A DNA stretch of 57,669 nucleotides from an uncultured Woeseiaceae bacterium (GTDB lineage: Bacteria > Pseudomonadota > Gammaproteobacteria > Steroidobacterales > Woeseiaceae), in contig CAMYOJ010000020.1 of assembly GCA_947259985.1 (NCBI GenBank), positions 6,413 through 64,081 of the forward strand. The letters run 5' to 3'. The notes below the pieces were generated by a model. That model searched no databases and had not been told where the DNA came from. It saw nothing but the letters and a program-made list of their open reading frames with translations. This document shows positions 28,091 through 37,283 of the stretch, one piece after another. Position 1 is the first letter of the stretch; every line of letters starts with the position of its first letter. Position numbers and translations under genes: made by a program.

Positions 28091-29137
28091 TCAGCGCTGC
28101 TCCCTGTTCAGGGGGTGGACGTTCTCGGGATAGGCCGCCACCGCCGCTTGTTCGTAAAGCCTGAGCACTTCGGCCGCCGCAGCCACGGCGATCTCGGCCG
28201 GTTTCTTGCCGCTGATACCGTCGACACCGATCGGACATGTGAGCGTGTGGAGCAGGTCCGCGGGCATGCCTTGTTGCCGGTAGCGCTTCTCGAATCGTCG
28301 ACGCTTGGATCGAGAACCGATCAGGCCGCAGTAGCGCGCATCGCGCCGCCGCAGAATGCGGTCGCAGATCTCGAAGTCGAGCGCGTGACTGTGGGTCATG
28401 ACGAGATAGAAGGCGCCTTCGGGCATGGCGGCGACCTCGAGCGCCGGATCGGCTGTCTCGATGGCCCTGGCGTTGGCCGGTACGCCGCGGAAAATGTTAC
28501 GCCGGCTGTCGACCCAGCGGATGTTGCAGTCGAGGCTCGAGAGGGTTGCGACGACGGCCGTGCCAACGTGCCCGGCACCGAACACGGCAATATTCAGATC
28601 CGGGACGACTACAGGCTCGAAGAACAGCTGGACGTTTCTAGCCGCCTTGCGGTCGCCAGCGAGAATCGCGCGGGCCTCTGCGACCATGCGTTCGTCGACC
28701 TCGTCCGGCGCGGCACCAAACACCTGTTCCGCCGTGACGACGAACTTCTCGGGACCCGAACGCGAGATGCGGGTTGCGACAACGGCGGGCTCGCGTTGCC
28801 CGAAGAGCGCACGGAGATCGCGAAGCCACGCCGGAATGCCGCCGCTGAGCGGCTCGAACAGGATTTCCACGACGCCGCCACAACATTGTCCCATCGACGA
28901 TCCCAGCGGGAAGCTCCTCAGGGACATCTGCTCGTCGTCGAACAGCCCCACGGCGACGCGCGTGCACTGGTACTCGAGTTGCCCACCACCGATGGTGCCG
29001 ATGGTCTCGGATTCGGTGACAATCATCTTCGCGCCGATCTCGCGCGGCGCCGAGCCCCGAATGCCGGCGACGGTTACGAGCACCGCGGGCTCGTCCGCCG
29101 CGCAAATGTCGCTGAGTTCGTCGATCCATTCATTCAT
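28091..29137 (-). CDS. xdhC: XdhC, xanthine dehydrogenase maturation factor
   Basis: 348 residues: N-terminal XdhC/CoxI domain (VTVAGIRGSAPREIGAKMIV, IGTIGGGQLEYQC, FPLGSSMGQCCGG) and C-terminal Rossmann domain (NIAVFGAGHVGTAVVATL, YCGLIGSRSKRRRFE, CPIGVDGISGKKPAEIA). It binds the molybdenum cofactor and inserts the sulfurated form into XdhB. Overlaps the xdhB stop by eight bases; its own stop is one base from puuD. Confidence 0.93.
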   Translation of the reverse strand: MNEWIDELSDICAADEPAVLVTVAGIRGSAPREIGAKMIVTESETIGTIGGGQLEYQCTRVAVGLFDDEQMSLRSFPLGSSMGQCCGGVVEILFEPLSGGIPAWLRDLRALFGQREPAVVATRISRSGPEKFVVTAEQVFGAAPDEVDERMVAEARAILAGDRKAARNVQLFFEPVVVPDLNIAVFGAGHVGTAVVATLSSLDCNIRWVDSRRNIFRGVPANARAIETADPALEVAAMPEGAFYLVMTHSHALDFEICDRILRRRDARYCGLIGSRSKRRRFEKRYRQQGMPADLLHTLTCPIGVDGISGKKPAEIAVAAAAEVLRLYEQAAVAAYPENVHPLNREQR

Positions 29138-31445
29138 CGCTGCTGTCCTCGAGCACCCGCAGAATCGTCTCGGGGGTCGCCGGAGAGTTCAGCGCGGGTG
29201 CGGCGCAGGCATCGTCGGCGAGCGCATCGCGTATCGCATGGAACGCCGATAGTGCGAGCATGAACGGCGGTTCTCCCACGGCTTTGGAACGATAGATCGT
29301 GTCTTCGCGATTGGCCGAGCTTTGCATGAGCGCGACGCGAAAATCCGGTGCGAGATCGGAACAGGTCGGGATCTTGTACGTCGATGGCGCATGCGTGCCA
29401 AGTTCGCCGGCCTGGTTCCACCACAATTCTTCAGTGGTGAGCCAGCCGACGCCCTGAACGTACCCGCCCTCGACCTGGCCGAGGTCGATCGCGGGGTTCA
29501 GCGAGTCGCCGCAGTCGTGCAGGATATCGGTACGCAACACGCGAGTTTCGCCCGTCAGCGTATCCACCACGACTTCGGTTACAGCGGCACCGTAAGCGTA
29601 GTAGAAGAAAGGCCTGCCGGAGAATGAGTCGCGGTCGTAGTTGATCTTCGGGGTCCTGTAATATCCCGTCGCCGATAAGGACACGCGGCTGGCCCATGCA
29701 AGCTGCACGAGCTCGGCGAATTCCATCTCCCGATCGCGGGCGTACACCCTGTTGTCGCGAAACTCGATATCCGCCTCGGTCACCGAGTAGTGCCGTGCCG
29801 CGACTTCAATCAGTCTGCCCTTGATCCTGGCAGCCGCTTTTTGCGCGGCTTTGCCGTTCATGTCGGAGCCGCTGGAGGCGGCAGTCGCCGAGGCGTTGGG
29901 CACCTTGCTCGTATCGGCCGCCGTAATGGCAATGCGATCGACGCCGATCCCGAACTCGTCGGCAACGACCTGCGCCACCTTGATATAGAGCCCCTGTCCC
30001 ATCTCGGTGCCACCATGATTGAGATGCACGGTGCCGTCTTTGTAGACGTGCACGAGCGCGCCGGCCTGGTTCAGCAGCGTCGACGTAAAGGAGATGCCGA
30101 ACTTGACCGGCGTTATCGCGATGCCGCGGCGCAGGACCGGGTTCGCTTTATTGAAACTGCGAATTTCCGCGCGACGATTCTCATACTCGCTGGAGGCAAC
30201 CAGCTTGTCGAAGATGTCATCGAGGATATTGTCATCGACGGTCTGCTCGTAATGAGTGACATTGCGTTCATTGCTGCCGTAGAAGTTGCGGCGGCGGATC
30301 TCGAGCGGGTCCTTGCCAAGTTCCCGCGCAATGTCGTCGATGACATACTCGATCGCAAACATACCCTGTGGGCCGCCAAATCCGCGGAATGCCGTATTCG
30401 AAACCGTGTTGGTCTTGCAGCGGTGCGAGACGATGCGCACGTTCTCGAGAAAATAGGCGTTGTCGCAATGAAACATCGCGCGGTCGTTGACGGGACCTGA
30501 CAGGTCGGCCGACATGCCGCAACGTGCGGCGAATTCGAAATCGATGCCGAGTATCCGGCCCGACTCGTTAAAGCCGACATCGTAATCGATGACGAAGTCG
30601 TGGCGTTTGCCCGTCATGATCATGTCGTCATCGCGGTCCAGTCTGAACTTGCACGGCCGCCCCGTCTTGTCGGATGCGATCGCAGCTATACACGCGATCA
30701 GCGCAGCCTGGCTTTCCTTGCCACCGAAGGCGCCACCCATACGCCGGCAAATCACGACGATGTCCTTGTCATCGCGCTGCGTTGTCTTTGCGACCAGTGT
30801 CTGCACCTCGTCGGGATGCTGCGTCGAGCTGTAAACCACGAGCCTGCCGTCCTCCTCGGGGATCGCCATCGCGATCTGGCCCTCGAGATAGAACTGGTCC
30901 TGGCCACCGAGCCATACGCGTCGCTGTAGACGATGTGGCGCCGTGTCGAGCGCCGTGTCGGGATCGCCGCGCGTCAGGGTTTCGCTTGGCAAGACGAACG
31001 ACTGCTTCCCGACAGCCGCGAGCGGATCGAGAATTGCCTCGAGCTCTTCGTAGTGGATGCGCCCGTTGCATGCCGCCTTGCGTGCCTGCTCGACAGTCTC
31101 CGCCACCACGGCAAACACGGGCTGGCCGACGAACTGCACGAGGCCGTCGGCCAGAATCGGATCGTCATGCATCATGGGCCCGAAGTTGTTTTCGCCCACG
31201 ATATCGGCGGCAACGCAGACATCCACGACGCCCGGCGACGCCAGTACCGTATCGAGTTCGACCCCGGTAAGCTTGCCATGCGGCACAGGGCTTTTGCCGA
31301 CCGCAACGTGCAGGAGGTCGCGCGGTTCGGGCAGGTCATCAGTGTACGCAGCCATACCCGTAACGTGCAGGTGCGCGCTGTCGTGCGGCAAGGGCTGGCC
31401 GACCGCAGACTTTTGGCGTTTGCCCGACTTAACGCTGGCGTCCAT
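29130..31445 (-). CDS. xdhB: Xanthine dehydrogenase molybdopterin-binding subunit
   Basis: 771 residues, full length. Catalytic subunit that hydroxylates hypoxanthine to xanthine and xanthine to urate. Motifs: N-terminal HLHVTGMAAYTDDLPEP, QDQFYLEGQIAMAIPEEDG, GGAFGGKESQ (Moco binding), FRGFGGPQGMFAIE, GTEMGQGLYIKVAQVVADEF and the catalytic Glu725 in SKAVGEPPFML. It begins 17 bases inside the end of xdhA, indicating tight translational coupling. Confidence 0.95.
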   Translation of the reverse strand: MDASVKSGKRQKSAVGQPLPHDSAHLHVTGMAAYTDDLPEPRDLLHVAVGKSPVPHGKLTGVELDTVLASPGVVDVCVAADIVGENNFGPMMHDDPILADGLVQFVGQPVFAVVAETVEQARKAACNGRIHYEELEAILDPLAAVGKQSFVLPSETLTRGDPDTALDTAPHRLQRRVWLGGQDQFYLEGQIAMAIPEEDGRLVVYSSTQHPDEVQTLVAKTTQRDDKDIVVICRRMGGAFGGKESQAALIACIAAIASDKTGRPCKFRLDRDDDMIMTGKRHDFVIDYDVGFNESGRILGIDFEFAARCGMSADLSGPVNDRAMFHCDNAYFLENVRIVSHRCKTNTVSNTAFRGFGGPQGMFAIEYVIDDIARELGKDPLEIRRRNFYGSNERNVTHYEQTVDDNILDDIFDKLVASSEYENRRAEIRSFNKANPVLRRGIAITPVKFGISFTSTLLNQAGALVHVYKDGTVHLNHGGTEMGQGLYIKVAQVVADEFGIGVDRIAITAADTSKVPNASATAASSGSDMNGKAAQKAAARIKGRLIEVAARHYSVTEADIEFRDNRVYARDREMEFAELVQLAWASRVSLSATGYYRTPKINYDRDSFSGRPFFYYAYGAAVTEVVVDTLTGETRVLRTDILHDCGDSLNPAIDLGQVEGGYVQGVGWLTTEELWWNQAGELGTHAPSTYKIPTCSDLAPDFRVALMQSSANREDTIYRSKAVGEPPFMLALSAFHAIRDALADDACAAPALNSPATPETILRVLEDSSDE

Positions 31446-32913
31446 AGGTGTACACCGTCTCGTCGAGGCTGCCCTGCGTCTCGTGGAAGAAGCGTCGCAG
31501 CAGGTTCTGGGTTGCGCGCATCCTGATGTCGGCCGACGCGCGCATATCGCTGATCGGAATGAAATCCTGCGCCAGTGCCGCGGCTGCCCGCTCCACGGTT
31601 TCCCGGCTCCATGCCTGGCCGTTGATGGCCTGCTCGCAATTCGTCGCCCGCTTCACGACAGGCGCAAGTCCGCCGCAAGCCATCTGGAAATCGGCGACTT
31701 TGTCGCCGTCGAGTTGCAAACGGTAGGCCGTGCAAACGGCCGATATGTCCTGGTCGAAGCGCTTCGACCATTTCTGGCTGCGAACGATCGCGCCGGGATC
31801 AGGCATCGGTATGCGAATGCGCTCGAGAAACTCGCCAGGCGCCATGTCGTTGACCTGGTAGTCGTGGTAGAACGCGTCGAGCGGCAACTCACGCTGCTTG
31901 CCGCCTCGCCGCAGCACGAGCGAAGCGCCGACGACCATCAACGCAGCCATCGAGTCGCCAATCGGGGAGCCGTTCGCGATGTTGCCACCGAGCGTTCCGG
32001 CGTTGCGAATCGGTGGAGACGCGAAACGACGGAAAAGCTCGTCGAGCCCCGGATACTGCTTTACGAGAACCGGAACGACGTCCGTCAGCGTGACGGCGCT
32101 GCCCACCTCGATGTGCGACGACGTAAGTTCGAGGGCTTTGAGTTCACTGACACGCCCGGTGTAGATGAGCGTCTCCAGTTCGCGGTGCTGCTTGGTCACC
32201 CACAGGCCGATATCGGTGCCGCCCGCGAGTATCGTTGCATCGGGATGCTGCTTGTACAGTTCAGCGAACGCTGCGATGTCGAGCGGCGCGAAAAAGTGAT
32301 GTCCATCGTGTTCGAGGGCCAGACCGTCTTTTCTGACCAGGCGGTCGAGCCGTTCAACACGTTCCTTCGGGTCTTGTGCTGTGCCGAAGGCTTGTCGCAA
32401 CCAGTCGGACTGCGGGTCTGCCTCTTCGTACATGGATTGCGCGGCTGCAATGATGGGTCGATAGCCCGTGCAGCGGCAGAGGTTGCCGGCCAGCGCGTCG
32501 TCGATCTCCTGCCTCGACGGGTTGGCATTCGACTTGTAGAGCGCAAACAGTGACATGACGAAACCGGGCGTGCAAAAACCGCATTGCGAGCCGTGATGCT
32601 CCACGAGCGCGCGTTGCACCGGGTGCAGGTCATTCGCGTCGGGCGCAAGACTCTCGACTGTGATCAGTTCCTTGCCGTCGATGGTAGGCAGGAACTGGAT
32701 GCAGGAGTTAATGGCCCTGAGCGACAGATCATCGCCGTTCGCTTCAGCGACGACGACAGTACAGGCGCCGCAGTCGCCTTCGGCGCAGCCCTCTTTCGTT
32801 CCCTTGCGACCGAGGTCTTCGCGCAGGAATTGCAGGACCGTTCGGGTCGGGTCTATGTCGTCAATCTCAATGACTTCGCCGTCGAGCACAAACCTGATGG
32901 AGGAATCAGACAT
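31429..32913 (-). CDS. xdhA: Xanthine dehydrogenase FAD and [2Fe-2S] subunit
   Basis: 494 residues. N-terminal plant-type ferredoxin domain (C43, C48, C51 and C71), second [2Fe-2S] domain (C111, C114, C146, C148 in CGFCTPGFVMSLFAL and CRCTGYRPI), then the FAD domain (ATILAGGTDIGLWVTK, RNAGTLGGNIANGSPIGDS) and CO-dehydrogenase flavoprotein C-terminal domain. It carries electrons from XdhB to NAD+. Gene order uraH-xdhA-xdhB-xdhC; it starts five bases after uraH. Confidence 0.95.
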   Translation of the reverse strand: MSDSSIRFVLDGEVIEIDDIDPTRTVLQFLREDLGRKGTKEGCAEGDCGACTVVVAEANGDDLSLRAINSCIQFLPTIDGKELITVESLAPDANDLHPVQRALVEHHGSQCGFCTPGFVMSLFALYKSNANPSRQEIDDALAGNLCRCTGYRPIIAAAQSMYEEADPQSDWLRQAFGTAQDPKERVERLDRLVRKDGLALEHDGHHFFAPLDIAAFAELYKQHPDATILAGGTDIGLWVTKQHRELETLIYTGRVSELKALELTSSHIEVGSAVTLTDVVPVLVKQYPGLDELFRRFASPPIRNAGTLGGNIANGSPIGDSMAALMVVGASLVLRRGGKQRELPLDAFYHDYQVNDMAPGEFLERIRIPMPDPGAIVRSQKWSKRFDQDISAVCTAYRLQLDGDKVADFQMACGGLAPVVKRATNCEQAINGQAWSRETVERAAAALAQDFIPISDMRASADIRMRATQNLLRRFFHETQGSLDETVYTYGRQR

Positions 32914-32918
32914 TGGCC

Positions 32919-33266
32919 CTAGCTTCCCCTGTACGTCGAATACGACCAGGGCGACACGAGCAGCGGTACGTGGTAGTTCTCATCGGCTTTGATCGAGAAC
33001 CGAATGACGACGGTGTCGAGAAAAGCGGGATCGTCAACGCTGGCATCGAGGCGCGAAAAGTAGTCGCCCACGTCGAACTCGAGTTCGTAGCTCCCCGTGC
33101 GCATGGCCTCGTCGGCAATCAACGGCTTCTCAGAGCGGCCGTCAGCGTTTGAGGTTGCGCTCGCAAGCAGCTCACGGTCATCGCCGATACGGAACAGGCG
33201 TATCGCCACGCCGGCCGCCGGCCCGCCGTGAGTGGTGTCCAGTATATGCGTGGTCAGTCGTCCCAT
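32919..33266 (-). CDS. uraH: 5-hydroxyisourate hydrolase (transthyretin-like)
   Basis: 115 residues from ATG 33266 (MGRLTTHILDTTHGGPAAGV), preceded by AGGTGA; the frame continues upstream into the neighbouring gene. Catalyses 5-hydroxyisourate to OHCU. Contains the three family signatures: THILDTTHG near the N-terminus, the central R of IRLFRIGDD, and the diagnostic C-terminal YRGS tetrapeptide. First gene of the purine operon. Confidence 0.94.
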   Translation of the reverse strand: MGRLTTHILDTTHGGPAAGVAIRLFRIGDDRELLASATSNADGRSEKPLIADEAMRTGSYELEFDVGDYFSRLDASVDDPAFLDTVVIRFSIKADENYHVPLLVSPWSYSTYRGS

Positions 33267-33294
33267 CTCGTCACCTGTTAGCAGCGGCCTGGCA

Positions 33295-33300
33295 ATTATA
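33295..33300 (-). promoter_or_regulatory. Predicted -10 box (TATAAT) for the purine degradation operon
   Basis: An exact TATAAT on the minus strand, 29 bases before the uraH start, in the only gap upstream of the ten-gene operon. I see no good -35 hexamer at 16-18 bp, which would fit an activator-dependent promoter. Confidence 0.45.
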
Positions 33301-33313
33301 CGCCGCCCGGCGA

Positions 33314-35128
33314 CTAAGGAGTGCCAGCCTCCGCCAGCAGTTCGTCGCGCCGCGCCGCGAGGGCCTTGAGGCGACGCTTGTCGAGCACGTCGCCCAATTT
33401 CTCCGCGAGCGCCTCGTCGGTCAGCGCCGAAAGCGCCTCTCTCCACCCGGCCGTTACCTCGAGTGGAATCGTTTTGAGATGCTTCGGCCGCCCCTTCCTG
33501 CTGGCGAAGGCGCGATCATGCTCGCTCAGCATGAGCCCCCAGTCCGAGAGGTCGTACAGCATGCGCTGCATGCTGCGTCCTTCGTTGTATATCAACACAT
33601 CGAAGACGTACATGGCCTCCCACTGGTCCTTTAATGGGCAGTTTGCACTGCCGCCGCGCCCGGAAGCGCTGCGCCTCGCTTCGTCAGAATACCTTTCGGT
33701 CAGGAATTGCAGCGAGCCTTCGGTGTTGCCGACCCTGCGGGGAGCCGTCACGGGGACCATGTCTAGCTCCAGCATGCGATCGAGCCTGTAGGCGGCAACA
33801 CCCGGGTAGAAGCCGCGCCCTTTGCGCTTCATGAATATCGCGCCGACCGTTCTCTTGCCGTCACTGACCCTGACGATGGTCCTGCCCGTCGGGTCCTCTT
33901 CGCGCGAGATGATTTCGCCGTTCTCGAGCAAGACCTGCAAATCTTCCGGCAATACGGGTCCGGGCCGGATGCCAACCATTCGCGGGTGCTCGAGAGGCGA
34001 CGTCGGGCTGTCGCTGTCCTGGTTCAGGACCGTAATCGAGTCATCCTCGATAACCAGGGCATTTCCGCTGCCCTTGTAGTAGAAGTTCAGCATGCCCGTA
34101 TCGATTTCGATGAGGCGGCCATCGAAGCGCTGCAGCACCTTGCGATTCGGTGTCGGCGTGTGTCCGACAACGACGCGCGTGGCGCCGATCGCCTCCAGGG
34201 CAGCCTCGAGTTTGTGCTCCTCGATCAGTTCGCCACAACCGACATTGCCACGGTACCAGAGCGGACCATCGCCGCGAAACAGATCCGAATCCGCCAGCCG
34301 TTTCGCCGTGTCGATCGCCTCGAGTACCTCGGCCGATTCGTCGAACGCCGGCATATAACTGTTCAACAGGGGCAGCGTGTCATAGTGGCTGTCGGTCGGC
34401 AGCAGTACCTCTTTTTCCGTGAGAACCGCGATCGCTTTGACGTACTCGACCAGCCCTGCCTTGAGGTCCACGTTGACGCCGTCGAGGCCCAGTTCAGCAA
34501 CCAGCGGGGACAAGCCACCGTGTACGAACGCTGTGCCGTTGACAACGCCAATGACGGACTTCTCTAGCAGCCACTTGCCGTACTTGCCGTCAGGGCCGAG
34601 TGCCCGCCGCAGTGCGAAAAAGCCGGCGGGAAATCGCTGCTCGAATTTCTCGCGCAGCTCCTCGGGAGTTCCTGTGCCATCGTTGCGGCGCGTGTAGGCC
34701 GCAAACCAGCGATCGCGTTCTTCCCGGGTCTCATCAGCGGCAAAAGCAGCGTATTCGGATTTCGACACGTAGCGCAGGTCGCCAATCAGGTTCATCGATT
34801 CGTGGTTACCTATGAGCACCAGCACCTTACCGCCTGCCTGGGGCGCTTCCGACTCGAGCTGCATCAACAGGTCCATCGCGTCGCGCGAACGCGGCCCTCG
34901 ATCGAGCAGGTCCCCGACGACGACGAGGTTGGTGGCGCCGCCCGACCAGGCAAGCTCCGCATCGATGACATTGGCCTTCTGTAATGTCTCGACCATCGCT
35001 TCGTAGGCCCCATGCACATCGGCAATCGCGACGACACGCTCGGCATCTTCGACAAACCAGTCATTGGCGTGGGTTGCCGGCATGCCCAGAAAAACAACAG
35101 ACAACAGTATGCTCAGATCGCGTAACAA
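33314..35128 (-). CDS. Exported calcineurin-like metallophosphoesterase with C-terminal extension
   Basis: About 604 residues. After a signal peptide (LLRDLSILLSVVFLGMPATHA) comes a metallophosphoesterase domain with all metal motifs: VVAIADVHGAYEAM, VVVGDLLDRGPRS, VLIGNHESMNL, AFVHGGLSPL and VVVGHTPTPN. The last 250 residues are an uncharacterised extension (AAYRLDRMLELDMVPVTAP, QWEAMYVFDVLIYNEGRSM). I chose the TTG at 35128 (GGAG upstream) because it puts the signal peptide at the N-terminus; an ATG at 35197 is the alternative and would overlap the divergent gene's longest frame. A phosphatase or nucleotidase of the periplasm; substrate unknown. Confidence 0.75.
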   Translation of the reverse strand: MLRDLSILLSVVFLGMPATHANDWFVEDAERVVAIADVHGAYEAMVETLQKANVIDAELAWSGGATNLVVVGDLLDRGPRSRDAMDLLMQLESEAPQAGGKVLVLIGNHESMNLIGDLRYVSKSEYAAFAADETREERDRWFAAYTRRNDGTGTPEELREKFEQRFPAGFFALRRALGPDGKYGKWLLEKSVIGVVNGTAFVHGGLSPLVAELGLDGVNVDLKAGLVEYVKAIAVLTEKEVLLPTDSHYDTLPLLNSYMPAFDESAEVLEAIDTAKRLADSDLFRGDGPLWYRGNVGCGELIEEHKLEAALEAIGATRVVVGHTPTPNRKVLQRFDGRLIEIDTGMLNFYYKGSGNALVIEDDSITVLNQDSDSPTSPLEHPRMVGIRPGPVLPEDLQVLLENGEIISREEDPTGRTIVRVSDGKRTVGAIFMKRKGRGFYPGVAAYRLDRMLELDMVPVTAPRRVGNTEGSLQFLTERYSDEARRSASGRGGSANCPLKDQWEAMYVFDVLIYNEGRSMQRMLYDLSDWGLMLSEHDRAFASRKGRPKHLKTIPLEVTAGWREALSALTDEALAEKLGDVLDKRRLKALAARRDELLAEAGTP

Positions 35129-35247
35129 ATCCCGGGGCTCCGTGAAAGGCTGGAATGTTTCAGTGTAGTTAACCCGCCGCCAAGCGGCAATTGGCATCAG
35201 CCCTTATGCTAGACTTTGACAGCTTTCGAGGAAGGCCTATCCATCCA

Positions 35248-36312
35248 ATGTATGCACTGCGTATTGTCTCCTTATGTCTGATCGCGTTACTCGGCGCCCC
35301 CTCGATCGCCGACGAATCCAAACCGCGTAAGCCGAATCCGCTGTTTGCTGACGCAGAGATTCTCGAGGTCAGAATCGCGGCGCCTTTTTCGACGATTATG
35401 CGCGAACGCCCAGTCGACGAGGAAACGCCGGGGCAGTTGTCGTACCAGGACGCAGAGCTGGGCGAGGTCGTTCTCGACGTCGGTATCAGGACAAGAGGAA
35501 AGTACCGGCAACAGGCAGAGATCTGCCCGTTTGCGCCGCTGCGGCTTAATTTCAAGAAAGGACAGACAAAGAAGACGCTGTTCACGCGCACTAACAAAGT
35601 CAAGCTGGTTACGCATTGCCGTGACAAATCGGAGCGGTATTCGCAGGGCGTACTGCGGGAATTTCTCACATACCGGATCCTCAACACGCTGACGGAAAAG
35701 AGCTTTCAGGTGCGCCTGCTGCGGGCGACCTACGTGGACACGTCCGGCAAAGACGCGGACCGGGTCAATTTTGCTTTCATGATCGAACACGACGAGCGAC
35801 TGGCGAAGCGCCTCGACATGAAAGTATCTGATGCGGGGCAGACGACGATCGCAGCACTTGATCGCGCCCATACCAATCTCAGTTCGGTTTTCCAGTACCT
35901 GATCGGTAATACGGATTTTTCGCCAATCCTGGCAGCTCCCGGGGAGGCTTGCTGTCACAACTACGTGCTCCTCAACCCTGACGATGATGACCAGCGACCA
36001 CAGCTGGCTGTGCCCTACGATTTCGATATGTCGGGAATGGTCCATGCAAAACATGCGAAACCGAACCCGCGCTTCAAGCTGCGCGACGTGCGCGAACGTC
36101 TCTACAGGGGACGTTGCGCCAACAATGAGTATCTCGAGAGTTCGCTGCAGACGTTCCGCGACCGACGCGACGCCATCAACCAGCTCGTTGCAGGGTCACC
36201 GCACATGTCAGCGGGAACGAAAAGGGTCGTTCAGAAGTACATCGACAGCTTCTACAAAACGATCAACAAGCCCAGGGCCGTCAATTCCCGCCTGCTCGAG
36301 ATGTGTCTCTAG
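35248..36312 (+). CDS. Conserved secreted protein of unknown function
   Basis: 354 residues from ATG 35248 with a clear signal peptide (MYALRIVSLCLIALLGAPSI, cleavage near ADES). AGGAAGG lies about a dozen bases upstream; earlier starts at 35191 and 35206 would bury the signal peptide. The mature protein has IRTRGKYRQQAEICPFAPLR, then KVKLVTHCRDKSERYSQGVL and PYDFDMSGMVHAKHA, a layout I associate with uncharacterised proteins distantly like CotH-type spore-coat kinases, though I cannot confirm kinase residues. Divergent from the metallophosphoesterase gene, with which it shares a 119-bp control region. Confidence 0.6.
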   Translation: MYALRIVSLCLIALLGAPSIADESKPRKPNPLFADAEILEVRIAAPFSTIMRERPVDEETPGQLSYQDAELGEVVLDVGIRTRGKYRQQAEICPFAPLRLNFKKGQTKKTLFTRTNKVKLVTHCRDKSERYSQGVLREFLTYRILNTLTEKSFQVRLLRATYVDTSGKDADRVNFAFMIEHDERLAKRLDMKVSDAGQTTIAALDRAHTNLSSVFQYLIGNTDFSPILAAPGEACCHNYVLLNPDDDDQRPQLAVPYDFDMSGMVHAKHAKPNPRFKLRDVRERLYRGRCANNEYLESSLQTFRDRRDAINQLVAGSPHMSAGTKRVVQKYIDSFYKTINKPRAVNSRLLEMCL

Positions 36313-36314
36313 GG

Positions 36315-37283
36315 CTAGCCCAGCCAGTCTGCGATGATTTTCGACACGCGTGGGTGAATGTAATAGCCGACCGAACTGTGAGGGTTCGACTTACCGTAAC
36401 GCACAGCCAGGTTGAAGATGCGGTAGTCATGCACAGCACTGACCTGCCGCTGCTTGAGCATCTTCTTGAAATCATCCGCCAGCGTATTGTCGTGACAGGT
36501 GTAATCGTCCTCGGCGGACACGTTATGCCACGAGATCACGTTGGCCGGGAACTTGCTGGTAGCATGTTCCTTCGCGCCTGCCAGGCGTTTCTGGATATTG
36601 CGATCACCGAGTGGCGAACCCAGGGAGAGCCACATCTCGACCTTGCTGTCGCCGTAGCGTTCTTTGAGATCCGCGTCATGCGACATTTCCCACAACACAT
36701 CGTAGGCGATAACGCTGCCCGTCCCATGCGTGATCAGCAGGATGCGGTCACCGCGGTCCATGAGCTCGGCGAGCTCATTGCGTAGCCGAGCCCGCATCTG
36801 CATCCCGTAGTTGAGCTTCTTGTTGAAGTAGGCGGCAAAATCGCGGGCCAGCGTCCGCACTACGGGCATCGCGAGTCCGACGCCGCCAAGTATCGGAGCC
36901 GTTACATCGGCGATGAATTCAGGGATGGCAGATTTGCCGGGCAGCCTGTCGTATTGGCGTATGCCAAAGCGTTTGCGCACCGGGATCTCACGCAGCGCAT
37001 TGAGCGCATTGCGGCGGTCGCCGATATCGAGATCCTGGTCATAAGTCTTGCCGGCTGCTTCGAGAATCTCGGCACTGAGATCGCCGTACCATGCAAAGTG
37101 CTTCTGCAGCACGTCGAAACCGTCGACTTTGTCGGGGTAGTCGCGTTCGACGCCGGCGCGCAACGCCGCCATCGAGATATCGAGGTAAGCTTCGCGGCCG
37201 GGCTTGAAGTCCCTGCCGTGAACCAGCAGCAGGCTGCGATTCGACGGACCGGCGAGTTCCTCCAGTGTCATCAGCTCACTCAT
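36315..37283 (-). CDS. Alpha/beta-hydrolase-like protein lacking the nucleophile serine
   Basis: 322 residues from ATG 37283, which overlaps the preceding stop (TGATG). LLLVHGRDFKPG near residue 20 and ILLITHGTGSVIAYDVLW at 181-198 look like the oxyanion and nucleophile-elbow strands of lipase-type alpha/beta hydrolases. The elbow reads H-G-T-G-S where active enzymes read H-S-x-G, so Gly187 replaces the serine. It may be a non-catalytic relative or use another residue. Third gene of an operon with the ureohydrolase and DUF4956 genes. Confidence 0.6.
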   Translation of the reverse strand: MSELMTLEELAGPSNRSLLLVHGRDFKPGREAYLDISMAALRAGVERDYPDKVDGFDVLQKHFAWYGDLSAEILEAAGKTYDQDLDIGDRRNALNALREIPVRKRFGIRQYDRLPGKSAIPEFIADVTAPILGGVGLAMPVVRTLARDFAAYFNKKLNYGMQMRARLRNELAELMDRGDRILLITHGTGSVIAYDVLWEMSHDADLKERYGDSKVEMWLSLGSPLGDRNIQKRLAGAKEHATSKFPANVISWHNVSAEDDYTCHDNTLADDFKKMLKQRQVSAVHDYRIFNLAVRYGKSNPHSSVGYYIHPRVSKIIADWLG

